Assembly (NCBI GenBank): GCA_002353485.1
Contig: DEJS01000019.1
Span: 67,427-131,426, forward strand
Direction of reading: 5' to 3'
Length of the DNA: 64,000 bases
Source of the DNA: Prevotella sp. UBA2742
GTDB lineage: Bacteria > Bacteroidota > Bacteroidia > Bacteroidales > Bacteroidaceae
Positions 51,652 to 59,647 of this stretch are shown in pieces. A program made the position numbers and the translations under genes. Position 1 is the stretch's first letter, and each line of letters starts with the position of its first letter. Below the pieces are notes generated by a model. It had not been told where the DNA came from, made no database searches, and was given only the letters and a program-made list of their open reading frames with translations.

Positions 51652-52857
51652 CTATTCTTCTGTTTCGTTTATGATGTTTGACAGCCAATTCCTGACTTTA
51701 TCACCAATTGTGGGTTGAGGCTTCGGTTCTTCCTCTATCACAGGTGGCTCCGGCTCTGGAGCAGGCTCAACTACAAAATCAGGCTCTGGTGTCGGTTCTT
51801 CTGTTTCCTTTTTGACAGGTCTGTATAATTGCGGAATCAGGCTCTCGTAGTAAGCATCATCTTTCAGCGATTCGTCTATATCCTGGCTTTCTTCCATTCC
51901 TGTGGCAAGTATCGTCACCTTGGCATCCTCGCCAATGCTGTTATCGCTCGATATGCCCCAGATGACCTCGATATAAGGATCCAGACTGTCAAAGAAATCG
52001 TCAATCTCCTGCATTTCGGGTACCATAATGGGTGCATCCTCGCTGGAATAGATATTGAACAGAATCCGTTTAGCCTTGCTAATGTCACTTCCATAGAGTA
52101 GCGGCGAGTGCAAAGCATTCTGTATAGCTCGCTCTACACGTTTTTCCCCACTGGCCCGTCCCATCGCCATGATGGCTCCGCCACCGTCGCGCATCGTTGT
52201 TTCCACATCGCGGAAGTCAAGGTCAATCCCTCCATTACTGTTCACGGTTATCAGTTCCGATATGCCCATCACAGCATCTTTCAGGATGTTGTCTGCCCGT
52301 GCAAATGATTCCTTTACAGAGATAGGTGTATCGGCATAGACATCACACAGTCGCTCGTTGTTGATGATGAGCAGTGCATCTACATTTTTCCGCATCTCGT
52401 CCACACCCTTCAGTGCACGGATAATCTTCTGCTTCTTCTCAAAGCGGAAAGGGATAGTCACAATTCCGATGGTCAGCATTCCCATCTTTCGTGCTACACT
52501 GGCCACCACAGGTGCAGAACCGGTTCCAGTTCCACCTCCCATACTGGCAGTGATGAACACCATCTTCGTACCGTCGCTCAGCAAATGTTCGATGTCAGCA
52601 ATGTTCTTCTCTGCCTCTGACCGTCCGATTTCTGGTTTGCCTCCCGCACCCAGTCCCTCGCCAAGGAGTATCTTGACAGGCACAGGAGATGGTGCCAGCG
52701 ACTTACTATCCGTATTACATACCGCCAATGTCACGCCAGAAATCTTTTCATCATACATGTTCCTGACGGCATTACATCCACCACCGCCCACACCAATCAC
52801 CTTGATGATACCCTGCATCTTGTCCTCTACAGGCCCGAAGTCCAATAAATTGTCCAT
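51652..52857 (-). CDS. ftsZ: FtsZ tubulin-like GTPase (outside a dcw cluster)
   Basis: The 401-aa protein has IKVIGVGGGGCNAVRNMY, the tubulin signature MGGGTGTGSAPVV, TIPFRFEKK, and the T7 loop GGIDLDFRDVETTM with both catalytic aspartates. The usual N-x-D-F-x-D-V is D-L-D-F-R-D-V, so the Asn is Asp. The C-terminal linker is Pro/Glu-rich (EEPTPEPDFVVEPAPEPEPP) and ends VRNWLSNIINETEE. I start at ATG 52857, since the longer frame start at 52926 lies upstream of the -7 box at 52893-52886. No ftsA/ftsQ/mur genes flank it, so it may be a second FtsZ. Confidence 0.9.
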   Translation of the reverse strand: MDNLLDFGPVEDKMQGIIKVIGVGGGGCNAVRNMYDEKISGVTLAVCNTDSKSLAPSPVPVKILLGEGLGAGGKPEIGRSEAEKNIADIEHLLSDGTKMVFITASMGGGTGTGSAPVVASVARKMGMLTIGIVTIPFRFEKKQKIIRALKGVDEMRKNVDALLIINNERLCDVYADTPISVKESFARADNILKDAVMGISELITVNSNGGIDLDFRDVETTMRDGGGAIMAMGRASGEKRVERAIQNALHSPLLYGSDISKAKRILFNIYSSEDAPIMVPEMQEIDDFFDSLDPYIEVIWGISSDNSIGEDAKVTILATGMEESQDIDESLKDDAYYESLIPQLYRPVKKETEEPTPEPDFVVEPAPEPEPPVIEEEPKPQPTIGDKVRNWLSNIINETEE

Positions 52858-52885
52858 ATTTACGGCTTTAATTCTGATTTGGATG

Positions 52886-52893
52886 CAAAGGTA
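52886..52893 (-). promoter_or_regulatory. ftsZ promoter -7 box
   Basis: Minus-strand TACCTTTG followed by C, 28 bp before the ATG. The rest of the 308-bp gap to ksgA shows only AT-rich sequence and the ksgA promoter. Confidence 0.65.
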
Positions 52894-53107
52894 CTTGTTT
52901 TTTATGGAATCACCAAGCGTTCGCAAGCCTTGTGAAAACGATATTTCACGCCCATATCACCATATTTTGAGGCAATGCAATCTCCTCGACTTGCCTTTTA
53001 TTTACGGTCATTCTGCGTTAATCTTCGAAAATTGCTCGCTTGTTACAATCTTTTTTCGTATCTTTTCCTTTGAAGAAGTTACTTTGTCTCGGAAAAGCTC
53101 ATATAAA

Positions 53108-53139
53108 TTTGGCTTTTCCCTCGACTTTTCGTATCTTTG
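53108..53139 (+). promoter_or_regulatory. ksgA promoter
   Basis: TTTG (53108-53111), 20 bp, TATCTTTG (53132-53139), preceded by TTTTCG: exact consensus. Confidence 0.8.
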
Positions 53140-53165
53140 CACCGTAGTAAGTAAAGCAGAAAAGC

Positions 53166-53987
53166 ATGAAGCAAGTACGTCCAAAGAAGAACCTGGGCCA
53201 GCACTTCCTGACCGATCTCTCCATCGCCCGTCGTATAGCTGATACGGTAGATGCATGTCCTCAATTGCCTGTATTGGAGGTAGGTCCTGGAATGGGTGTG
53301 ATGACACAATATCTGGTGGAGAAGCCGCGCCCCTTGAAGGTGGTTGAGATTGATCGTGAGTCGGTGGCCTATCTGAATGAGCACTTTCCCAAGCTGCGCG
53401 AGAACATTCTTGGCGAGGACTTTCTCAGAATGGATTTGTCGAAGGTCTTCGATGGTGGACAGTTCGTGCTAACGGGTAACTATCCGTATGACATTTCGTC
53501 GCAGATATTCTTTAAGATGATTGACAACCGCGACTTGATACCTTGTTGTACAGGTATGATTCAGCATGAGGTGGCCTTGCGCATGGCCTCGAAGCCTGGC
53601 AACAAGGCCTATGGCATACTGTCGGTGCTTATCCAGGCATGGTACGATGTGGAATACCTGTTCATGGTGGACGAGACGGTATTTAATCCGCCTCCCAAAG
53701 TGAAGAGTGCCGTCATTCGTATGACACGCAACAAGACTCAGTGCCTCGGATGTGATGAGGAGCTGTTCAAGCGTGTAGTGAAAACAGTCTTTAACCAGCG
53801 GCGTAAGATGTTGCGAGTCTCGCTGAAGCAGTTGTTGTCTGACTCCCAGCTCTCAGCTCTCAACTCCCACCTCTCAACTCCCACCTCTCACCTCTCACTC
53901 ACCCTCCGTCCCGAACAGCTGTCTATTGCCCAGTTTGTTAGCTTAACCAACGGAGTGGAAAAAGTGCTGTGTTCGGCCACAATTTAG
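53166..53987 (+). CDS. ksgA: 16S rRNA dimethyladenosine transferase KsgA (RsmA)
   Basis: The 273-aa enzyme dimethylates A1518/A1519 of 16S rRNA. Motifs are KKNLGQHFLTD, VLEVGPGMGVMTQYL, the catalytic GNYPYDIS, and FNPPPKVKSAVIRM, with the C-terminal FNQRRKMLRVSLKQLL. Between this and the conserved LRPEQLSIAQFVSL end, eight 7-bp repeats encode a Ser/Leu/Thr-rich insert (LSALNSHLSTPTSHL). Seven is not a multiple of three, so repeat slippage would shift the frame and remove about the last 30 residues. Confidence 0.94.
   Translation: MKQVRPKKNLGQHFLTDLSIARRIADTVDACPQLPVLEVGPGMGVMTQYLVEKPRPLKVVEIDRESVAYLNEHFPKLRENILGEDFLRMDLSKVFDGGQFVLTGNYPYDISSQIFFKMIDNRDLIPCCTGMIQHEVALRMASKPGNKAYGILSVLIQAWYDVEYLFMVDETVFNPPPKVKSAVIRMTRNKTQCLGCDEELFKRVVKTVFNQRRKMLRVSLKQLLSDSQLSALNSHLSTPTSHLSLTLRPEQLSIAQFVSLTNGVEKVLCSATI
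53842..53897 (+). repeat. Eight heptamer repeats inside ksgA
   Basis: Units are ACTCCCA, GCTCTCA, GCTCTCA, ACTCCCA, CCTCTCA, ACTCCCA, CCTCTCA and CCTCTCA, i.e. NCTCYCA in tandem. Confidence 0.9.
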
Positions 53988-54055
53988 GTGTGTTCGCACA
54001 CAATTGCTTGATGTAGGTCAAGAATAAGGCCCTTTTTTTAGGAAAAGAGGGCCTT
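53988..54055 (+). terminator. ksgA 3' hairpins
   Basis: Right after the TAG is GTGTG-TTCG-CACAC (53988-54001), a UUCG tetraloop hairpin. A second stem at 54026-54055 (AAGGCCC.../GGGCCTT) extends through T/A pairs. Neither is followed by a T-run. Between them lies the CTTGA-N6-TCAAG dyad of the next unit. Confidence 0.55.
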
Positions 54056-54090
54056 AATGGTATAACATAGCAAAAATCATCGTACCTTTG
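54007..54090 (+). promoter_or_regulatory. Promoter region of the ncRNA candidate
   Basis: Dyad CTTGATGTAGGTCAAG (54007-54022), then GAATAAGGCCCTTTTTTT, and TACCTTTG at 54083-54090. The layout and 72-bp spacing repeat those of the 30-aa peptide locus. Confidence 0.6.
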
Positions 54091-54096
54091 CATCGT

Positions 54097-54303
54097 CTTC
54101 AAGAAAGTATTGGTTTAAAGGTAAAAGATTGAAAAAGGAAAATCGACAATAGGTTAGGTTCGATTAAGGTAAAAGAAAGAAGATTGTTATTAAGGATAAC
54201 ACAGACGTCGTGAGGACGTTTTTCATAAGGATTAGGTTTTTAGTTATTGATAGTAGTTTGGAGATGCAGCACTCGGGTAGAATCCTGTGTGCTGCATCTT
54301 TTT
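54097..54303 (+). ncRNA. Candidate non-coding RNA (about 205 nt)
   Basis: A strong TACCTTTG promoter is followed by about 205 nt with no credible ORF and then an 11-bp terminator stem (54262-54272 with 54289-54299) and T-run. The RNA shares two blocks with the leader of the 30-aa peptide gene: ATTAAGGATAACA (54189-54201) and AAGATTGAAAAAGGAAAA (54125-54142). An internal hairpin ACGTC-GTGAG-GACGT with TTTTTC after it lies near 54204-54223. No known RNA family is recognised. Confidence 0.55.
54262..54303 (+). terminator. Terminator of the ncRNA candidate
   Basis: AGATGCAGCAC pairs perfectly with GTGCTGCATCT, followed by TTTTT. It overlaps the end of the convergent MATE gene. Confidence 0.85.
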
Positions 54304-55690
54304 ACTTTTTTCTCATCCAGCCACCATGGAAAAGTCGGATGAGGAAAATTAAACCGCGGAAGGTGAGTTCGATGGCCATTGCTGTCCACACACCGGGGAG
54401 ACCATAGGTCCCGGCCAAAATGGCAGCGAGGGTCAGACGGACACCCCACATCGAGAGCAGACTCATGACTGCAGGTTTTAGTGTGTCGCCGGCTCCTACA
54501 AAGATGCCGTTACAGACGATGGCTGCAGCAAACATAGGCTCTGCAAAGGCTTCAATGCGCAAACAGTCAGAGCCTACGGCAATGATGTCGTCGACAGGGG
54601 TCAGCACCATCATCAGTTCAGGGGCAAAGCCCCACATGAGAACACCCATCACCGTCATGACGAGCATACCGAGAACTACTGACGTACGGGCAAACGATCG
54701 GGTGAGCACCTGTTGGCCTGCACCGAAGCTCTGGCCTACCAGAGTGGTGGCGGCTTCGGCAATGCCGTAACCGGGCATATAGCAGAGGCTTTCTACGGTG
54801 ATGGCCAGTGAGTGGGCAGCGATGGCGATGGTGCCTAAGGGGGCTACGATGAGTGTGCTGACCACTTGGGCACCGCCCATCAGCAGATGTTGTAGTCCCA
54901 TGGGGGCACCTATCTTGACGGCAATGTTCACCACATCTTTACAGGGGCGGAAACTCTGCCAGCTGTTATCTCTTTTTTCTTTCCTCTTATAAATTCCCAG
55001 TATGTCAGAGCGTACTAATAGGAAATAGAGCATGAGTGCGGCAGTGATGAGCATAGAGACGCCCGTTCCGATGGCTGCACCGGCTACGCCCATGCCAAGG
55101 ATATATATGAAGAGGTAGTTGAAGACTACATCCATGCCGCACATCAGGATGTTGAGTGCCGAGGGTATCTTCATGTTGCCAGAGCACTTGAGCATAGAGC
55201 CTGCCAGTCCTTCCATTTGGAAAAAGATGCCGAAAGCGGAGAAGATGGCAAAGTAAAGGGTGGCATCGTGGGCTATCTCCTCTGTGCCTCCGAGCCAGAA
55301 AGGAAGAAAGGGACTAGCCAAGAGGGCTGCCAGCGTGGTGAGAAGTGCCCAAAGGAGGCTGCAGACGAGTGACTGTCGTAACACACGTCGGGCACGTTCG
55401 AAGTCGTTGGCTCCAATGGCATGTGCCACCTGCACAGAGAAACCCATGTTGACAGCCGAGGCCAGTCCGCCCATCATCCATCCGGTGGTCTCTACCAGTC
55501 CGATGGCTGCCGAGGCTCTTGCACCGAGGTGTCCCACCATGGAAGCGTCGATGAAGAACATTACGGTGGCGGAGATTTGGGCGAGAATAGACGGGATACT
55601 CAGGCTGATAATCAGCCTGAGTTTCTCGCCTTGTGTCATTTCGCGACCCTCACGAATGTAGGACAGGAGGTCGGTGCCTTCTTTTTTCAA
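54302..55690 (-). CDS. MATE-family efflux transporter
   Basis: The 462-aa protein has twelve predicted membrane helices in two six-helix halves; typical segments are SIPSILAQISATVMFFIDASMVGHLG and GYGIAEAATTLVGQSFGAG. It exports cationic drugs or metabolites coupled to Na+ or H+. The frame opens at a TTG (55690), and LLSYIREGREMTQGEKLRL looks like genuine protein, so TTG is my choice; the first ATG is at 55639. The start lies 21 bp after an 8-bp repeat array. Confidence 0.88.
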   Translation of the reverse strand: MKKEGTDLLSYIREGREMTQGEKLRLIISLSIPSILAQISATVMFFIDASMVGHLGARASAAIGLVETTGWMMGGLASAVNMGFSVQVAHAIGANDFERARRVLRQSLVCSLLWALLTTLAALLASPFLPFWLGGTEEIAHDATLYFAIFSAFGIFFQMEGLAGSMLKCSGNMKIPSALNILMCGMDVVFNYLFIYILGMGVAGAAIGTGVSMLITAALMLYFLLVRSDILGIYKRKEKRDNSWQSFRPCKDVVNIAVKIGAPMGLQHLLMGGAQVVSTLIVAPLGTIAIAAHSLAITVESLCYMPGYGIAEAATTLVGQSFGAGQQVLTRSFARTSVVLGMLVMTVMGVLMWGFAPELMMVLTPVDDIIAVGSDCLRIEAFAEPMFAAAIVCNGIFVGAGDTLKPAVMSLLSMWGVRLTLAAILAGTYGLPGVWTAMAIELTFRGLIFLIRLFHGGWMRKK

Positions 55691-55710
55691 GATTATTTAG
55701 GATTTTGTCG

Positions 55711-55782
55711 TTTCGATGTTCCGATGTTTCGAGATTTCGAAGTTTCGAGATTTCGATGATTCGAAGCCTCGATACCTCGAGG
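55711..55782. repeat. Nine 8-bp tandem repeats upstream of the MATE gene
   Basis: Units TTTCGATG, TTCCGATG, TTTCGAGA, TTTCGAAG, TTTCGAGA, TTTCGATG, ATTCGAAG, CCTCGATA and CCTCGAGG run without gaps. Every unit has CGA at positions 4-6. Confidence 0.88.
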
Positions 55783-55807
55783 CTTTGTTTATTCTGCCTC
55801 GAGGTAT
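55772..55807 (-). terminator. Terminator hairpin at the end of the alpha-galactosidase gene
   Basis: ATACCTCGAGGC (55772-55783) and its perfect complement (55796-55807) flank 12 nt. The 5' arm is in the last codons of the gene; there is no T-run on the minus strand. Confidence 0.5.
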
Positions 55808-57996
55808 AGTACGCGGCTGGACCAGTCGCTCTTCTTCGACCATTCGGGCTCGTTGCGGTAGGGCACATCGATGCCGTGCGACATCAGATAGGCTCCGCTG
55901 AACGATTTGCCTTCTACATCGAGTGGCTTGAGATCAATGCGGTTGAGCTCGTGTACCTTATACATCCGTGTGGGGTTTAGTCCCGCCATCTTGATACGGG
56001 GAAGGTGCTCGTTCTGGAACGACTCCGTTTTCCACCAGTACCATACGGCTTTGGTTTGCTCGTCGTTGACGTACATCAGCGAGGCGAGCCCCTTCTTGTC
56101 GTATGGCGACATCAGTCGGTAGATATTACCAAACTGTACTATGGGACGTATCTGTTTGTACTCGGCAATGGCCTTACGGCATAGTTCTTTTTCGTCGTCG
56201 GTCATGTTCTTGGGTTGTATCTCCATACCCAGACGGCCCGACATTGCCACGTCAATACGGTATTTCAGCGCTGTGGTGCGGAACACGGTGTGGTTGGGTG
56301 TTGCCGAGATGTGGCTTGCCATTGCAATGGCAGGGAAGAAATAGCTGGTACCCCACTGCATATAGATGCGCTGCAGGGCATCGGTGTTGTCGCTGACCCA
56401 GAACTCATCGAAGTAGGGCAGTACCCCCCAGTTGGCACGACCGCCGCCTGAGGCACAGGCTTGTATGGTAACGTCAGGATACTTGGCACGTATGCGCTGG
56501 CACACCTTCTCCAATCCGCGATGATATTCTATATAGAGGTGGCTCTGGTCGTTCATGGTGAGATACTGCGAGCCATGGTTCATGATGGCCATGTTGGCAT
56601 CCCACTTGATATAGTCTATCTCGGGGTATTTGGACATAAGATTGTCGACAACACTGAATACAAAGTCTTGTACCTTGGGGTTGCCCAAGTCGAGTACCAC
56701 CTGCGTGCCTCCACGTCCCAAGACGGCATCGCGTTTCGGAGCCTTTACAATCCATTCTGGATGGGCTTCGTAGAGTTCTGACGTGGTGTTTGCCATTTCG
56801 GGCTCAATCCAGATGCCGAACTTAACACCGTTTTTCTTCGCATCACGCAGCAGTCCCTCTATGCCCTCGGGCAGCTTGTTGCGGTCTACTACCCAGTCGC
56901 CCAGGCTGGAGTTGTCTGTCTTGCGTGGGTATTTGTCGCCAAACCAGCCATCGTCCATCACGAAGAGTTCTCCGCCCATGGAGGCTATGTCCTTCATCAT
57001 CTGGTCCATGCCCTGCTGGTTGATGTCAAAATAGACACCCTCCCACGAGTTGAGCAGAATCTTACGTTCCTTGTTGCCATGCTGCAAGCGGTATTTGCGT
57101 CCCCACTTGTGGAAATTGCGCGACACGCCGCTGAGTCCTTTCTCCGAGTAGCTCAGTGCAAGTGCCGGGGTCTTGAAGGTCTCGCCGCGCTTGAGGTGGT
57201 ATTCCGAGTTGTCCTCGTTAATGCCAGCGAAGAAGTAATGGTAGTCGGTATCGTCGGTGACCACCTTCAGGCGATAGTTGCCCGAGTAGCAGATGGCCGC
57301 TCCGATGACGGCTCCAGTGTTCTCCTGTCCCTTGCCGTCAAGCGAGAACATCACCTCTCCATGGTCAGTATGCGAGTTGCGGGTTCCGTCTTTGTTGACG
57401 ATGACCTTCTGGCCTGCCGTCAGCGGTTCTTCCACCAACTGTGCTTCGTTGGCCCACGATCCGTAGAAATGGCTCAGCCATACATTGCCGCGACGGATGG
57501 GTAGCATGGCCGAGGCATAGGTGGTCAGGTTGACGATACCTTTCTCGTTGTTGGTAATCTCGGTCCATACCTCTATCATGTCCTCCTCGACGAAGGCCTT
57601 GTAGTTCAGCGTTACCTGAATGGGGTAGACAGGGTCTTTCATCGTGATGCAAGTGACAAAGTTGCCTTCGCCTACGACCTCGCCCCGTTCCCAATAGTCA
57701 GCCACGAGGGCGGTCGACATGTTGCCATCGCTATGGCGCATGGCCAGTGCGGCCTCGGCAGGTGTGTTCAATCCGTAGGCAGGGTAGGCGTCCATGCGGC
57801 CAAAGACTGCAGGGTGTTGCAGATGCCCGAGTTCCTGCTGGCTTAGTTTCTTGCCGTAATAAACATATCTGGGTTGCTGTCCCTTTTCCACCTCCAGCAC
57901 CAGACTGGTGTTCTTGGTTTCCACTACCACCTGCTCAGCCATTGTCGGTAGAGTTGACAGACATAGCAGTGCTGCAATGATTAGTTTGCGTTTCAT
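55789..57996 (-). CDS. Alpha-galactosidase, GH36 family
   Basis: The 735-aa exported enzyme has a signal peptide (MKRKLIIAALLCLSTLPTMAE), an N-terminal beta-supersandwich, and a TIM barrel. The barrel shows NSWEGVYFDI, MDDGWFG, GIWIEPEM, the nucleophile in DYIKWDAN and the acid/base in FWVSDNTDA. It hydrolyses alpha-galactosides such as raffinose or galactomannan side chains. I start at ATG 57996; the frame to 58128 lies within the neighbouring gene and is non-coding. It follows the MBL-rubredoxin gene by 25 bp. Confidence 0.95.
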   Translation of the reverse strand: MKRKLIIAALLCLSTLPTMAEQVVVETKNTSLVLEVEKGQQPRYVYYGKKLSQQELGHLQHPAVFGRMDAYPAYGLNTPAEAALAMRHSDGNMSTALVADYWERGEVVGEGNFVTCITMKDPVYPIQVTLNYKAFVEEDMIEVWTEITNNEKGIVNLTTYASAMLPIRRGNVWLSHFYGSWANEAQLVEEPLTAGQKVIVNKDGTRNSHTDHGEVMFSLDGKGQENTGAVIGAAICYSGNYRLKVVTDDTDYHYFFAGINEDNSEYHLKRGETFKTPALALSYSEKGLSGVSRNFHKWGRKYRLQHGNKERKILLNSWEGVYFDINQQGMDQMMKDIASMGGELFVMDDGWFGDKYPRKTDNSSLGDWVVDRNKLPEGIEGLLRDAKKNGVKFGIWIEPEMANTTSELYEAHPEWIVKAPKRDAVLGRGGTQVVLDLGNPKVQDFVFSVVDNLMSKYPEIDYIKWDANMAIMNHGSQYLTMNDQSHLYIEYHRGLEKVCQRIRAKYPDVTIQACASGGGRANWGVLPYFDEFWVSDNTDALQRIYMQWGTSYFFPAIAMASHISATPNHTVFRTTALKYRIDVAMSGRLGMEIQPKNMTDDEKELCRKAIAEYKQIRPIVQFGNIYRLMSPYDKKGLASLMYVNDEQTKAVWYWWKTESFQNEHLPRIKMAGLNPTRMYKVHELNRIDLKPLDVEGKSFSGAYLMSHGIDVPYRNEPEWSKKSDWSSRVLYLEAE

Positions 57997-58021
57997 AATT
58001 GTTCTTAATGTTTTTAGTCGT

Positions 58022-58963
58022 TTATGCTTTGTTGAATTTCTCCTTCGGGCGTTTGCAACGCGGACATTTCCAGTCCTCGGGCAGGTCCTCGAAGGCCACG
58101 CCATCGTGTTCTGCCGGGTCGTACACATATCCGCAGATGGAGCAGACGTACTTGCCTGAAGCCTCCGTCTTGCTGAAGTCTACCTCGGCCAGTGTTGTCG
58201 GATAAGGGTTGTCCAGGTCTATCACACATTTTGCCTCCAGGTTCTCATAGCCCTGTGGTGTGTGGGTGCCACAGTACACGGTGGGGTGGTTGCGTACGAA
58301 CTCTCTGATACGGTCTTGTGTTTGGCGGGCAGCGGGCATGTCGTCAAAGACTACCGAGAGCTTGTCTTCATAGAGGGCTTCGTCAACGTACGTGATGTCG
58401 CCGTGAAGCATATAGAACAATCCTTCGTTCTCGACGATGATAATGCTGTTGCCACGTGTATGACCTGTAGCCTTGATGAGATAGATGCCCTCGGCTATCT
58501 TCTGACTTTCAGGGAAGTTGTAGTAGGCCCCGTCGGTAAAGCTAACAGGAACCAAATTGTTCAGACCCTCGAGTTCTGCGGCCCCGAGCTCGTCCTTGTT
58601 CACATAAACCTTGGCATTCGGAAACGACTTCAGCTCACCCGAATGGTCAGCATGACGGTGCGTTAGCAGAATCTTTGTCACCTGTTCGGGCTTGTAGCCT
58701 AAGGCAGCGAAAGCCTCCATGTACGTACAGATGTCCTTTCCGGTATAAGCCAGCGAGTTCTCGTCAGGCACTTCCTCGGGTGTACCGGCAGGGAGTCCGG
58801 TATCTACAAGAATCACCTCATTGCCAGTGTCTATAAGATAATTCTGCAAACTGCCCCGATAGCGGATATCCTTGTCAAACTTCTCCATTCCCTCTTCGCC
58901 ACCGAAGGCAAAGGGCTGGGTGTAGAACCCGTCTTTTCTGAATTTAACAGCTTTGATTTCCAT
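58022..58963 (-). CDS. MBL-fold hydrolase fused to rubredoxin
   Basis: In this 313-aa protein, residues 1-245 are a metallo-beta-lactamase fold with the hydrolase-type motif LLTHRHADHSG, then KATGHTRGNS, MLHGDITYVD and YCGTHTPQG, consistent with a two-metal lactonase-like site. Residues 268-313 are a complete rubredoxin: YVCSICGYVYDP and WKCPRCKRPK give the four iron ligands. No flavodoxin domain lies between, unlike flavodiiron proteins, whose motif is HxExDH. The function is unclear: a redox-tuned hydrolase, or an oxygen/NO-handling enzyme with an altered metal site. Confidence 0.85.
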   Translation of the reverse strand: MEIKAVKFRKDGFYTQPFAFGGEEGMEKFDKDIRYRGSLQNYLIDTGNEVILVDTGLPAGTPEEVPDENSLAYTGKDICTYMEAFAALGYKPEQVTKILLTHRHADHSGELKSFPNAKVYVNKDELGAAELEGLNNLVPVSFTDGAYYNFPESQKIAEGIYLIKATGHTRGNSIIIVENEGLFYMLHGDITYVDEALYEDKLSVVFDDMPAARQTQDRIREFVRNHPTVYCGTHTPQGYENLEAKCVIDLDNPYPTTLAEVDFSKTEASGKYVCSICGYVYDPAEHDGVAFEDLPEDWKCPRCKRPKEKFNKA

Positions 58964-58993
58964 TGTTAGTATTCTTTTTAGGTTTATTGCCTA

Positions 58994-59001
58994 CAAAAGT
59001 A
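58994..59001 (-). promoter_or_regulatory. Promoter -7 box of the MBL-rubredoxin gene
   Basis: Minus-strand TACTTTTG, 30 bp before the ATG. Confidence 0.55.
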
Positions 59002-59099
59002 CACATTTTTTAGGAGAATCAGCAACATCAAGTTATATTTAAGATTTATTTGCTACTTCGCAGGAGCTTAAACTTATTGGGGCACAACTTTGCAACAGA

Positions 59100-59209
59100 C
59101 AAACCTGGGTTTCCCTCACGGTTTGCCGGGACTTTCATTGGGGCAAAGCAGGACTTTCATCGGACGAAAGTCTTGTTTTGCCTTAGCTGAAGCAGTGTCT
59201 TTCCCTCGG
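59100..59209. repeat. 22-bp periodic repeat array (array C)
   Basis: Five diverged 22-bp units start at 59100, 59122, 59144, 59166 and 59188. Shared pieces are CAAACCTGGGTTTCCCTC, GGACTTTCATYGG, TTTTGCCTTAG and TTTCCCTCGG. The unit and period match arrays A and B. Confidence 0.75.
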
Positions 59210-59338
59210 CTCGCCTGCGTCAGTGAATATTGTGATGCAACTAATCAGGTGGCAGCCAAAGGGTATCATAAAATTTGAAAAAACCGCTCTAAACTCCTGC
59301 TTGCCGATTTTGCTTTCCGATTCAGCATTTTCACGAAT

Positions 59339-59514
59339 TTCCCGCAGAACCCGCAAACCCGCAGCGCTGCGGGTAACAGACGATGAGGTGGGCGGGATGG
59401 TGCTATTTCATATGTAATTTATTTATTATCAATAAGATAACTATTTTTATAGAACTTTTCGGCCTTCGCGTTGCATGCTCACGCAGCGCTGCGGGTTTGC
59501 GGGTTCTGCGGGAA
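59339..59514. mobile_element. MITE-like element with 33-bp inverted repeats
   Basis: Arms 59339-59371 and 59482-59514 are perfect inverted copies of a 33-mer (TTCCCGCAGAACCCGCAAAC...CGCTGCG) flanking 110 bp of AT-rich sequence. The inner end of each arm is itself the palindrome CGCAGCGCTGCG. No transposase ORF fits inside. No clear target duplication is visible, so mobility is inferred. Confidence 0.5.
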
Positions 59515-59647
59515 GTTTCCCCTTGCAGCCTGCCACCGGCGATAGCAGTCTGCTGACATATAGCGAGACCATTTCTGACAAAATGCTGACAGAATCGTTC
59601 CCTGTACTGCTTGGCGTGGCCGTGCTCACACCAATGCTGGCTGTTTG

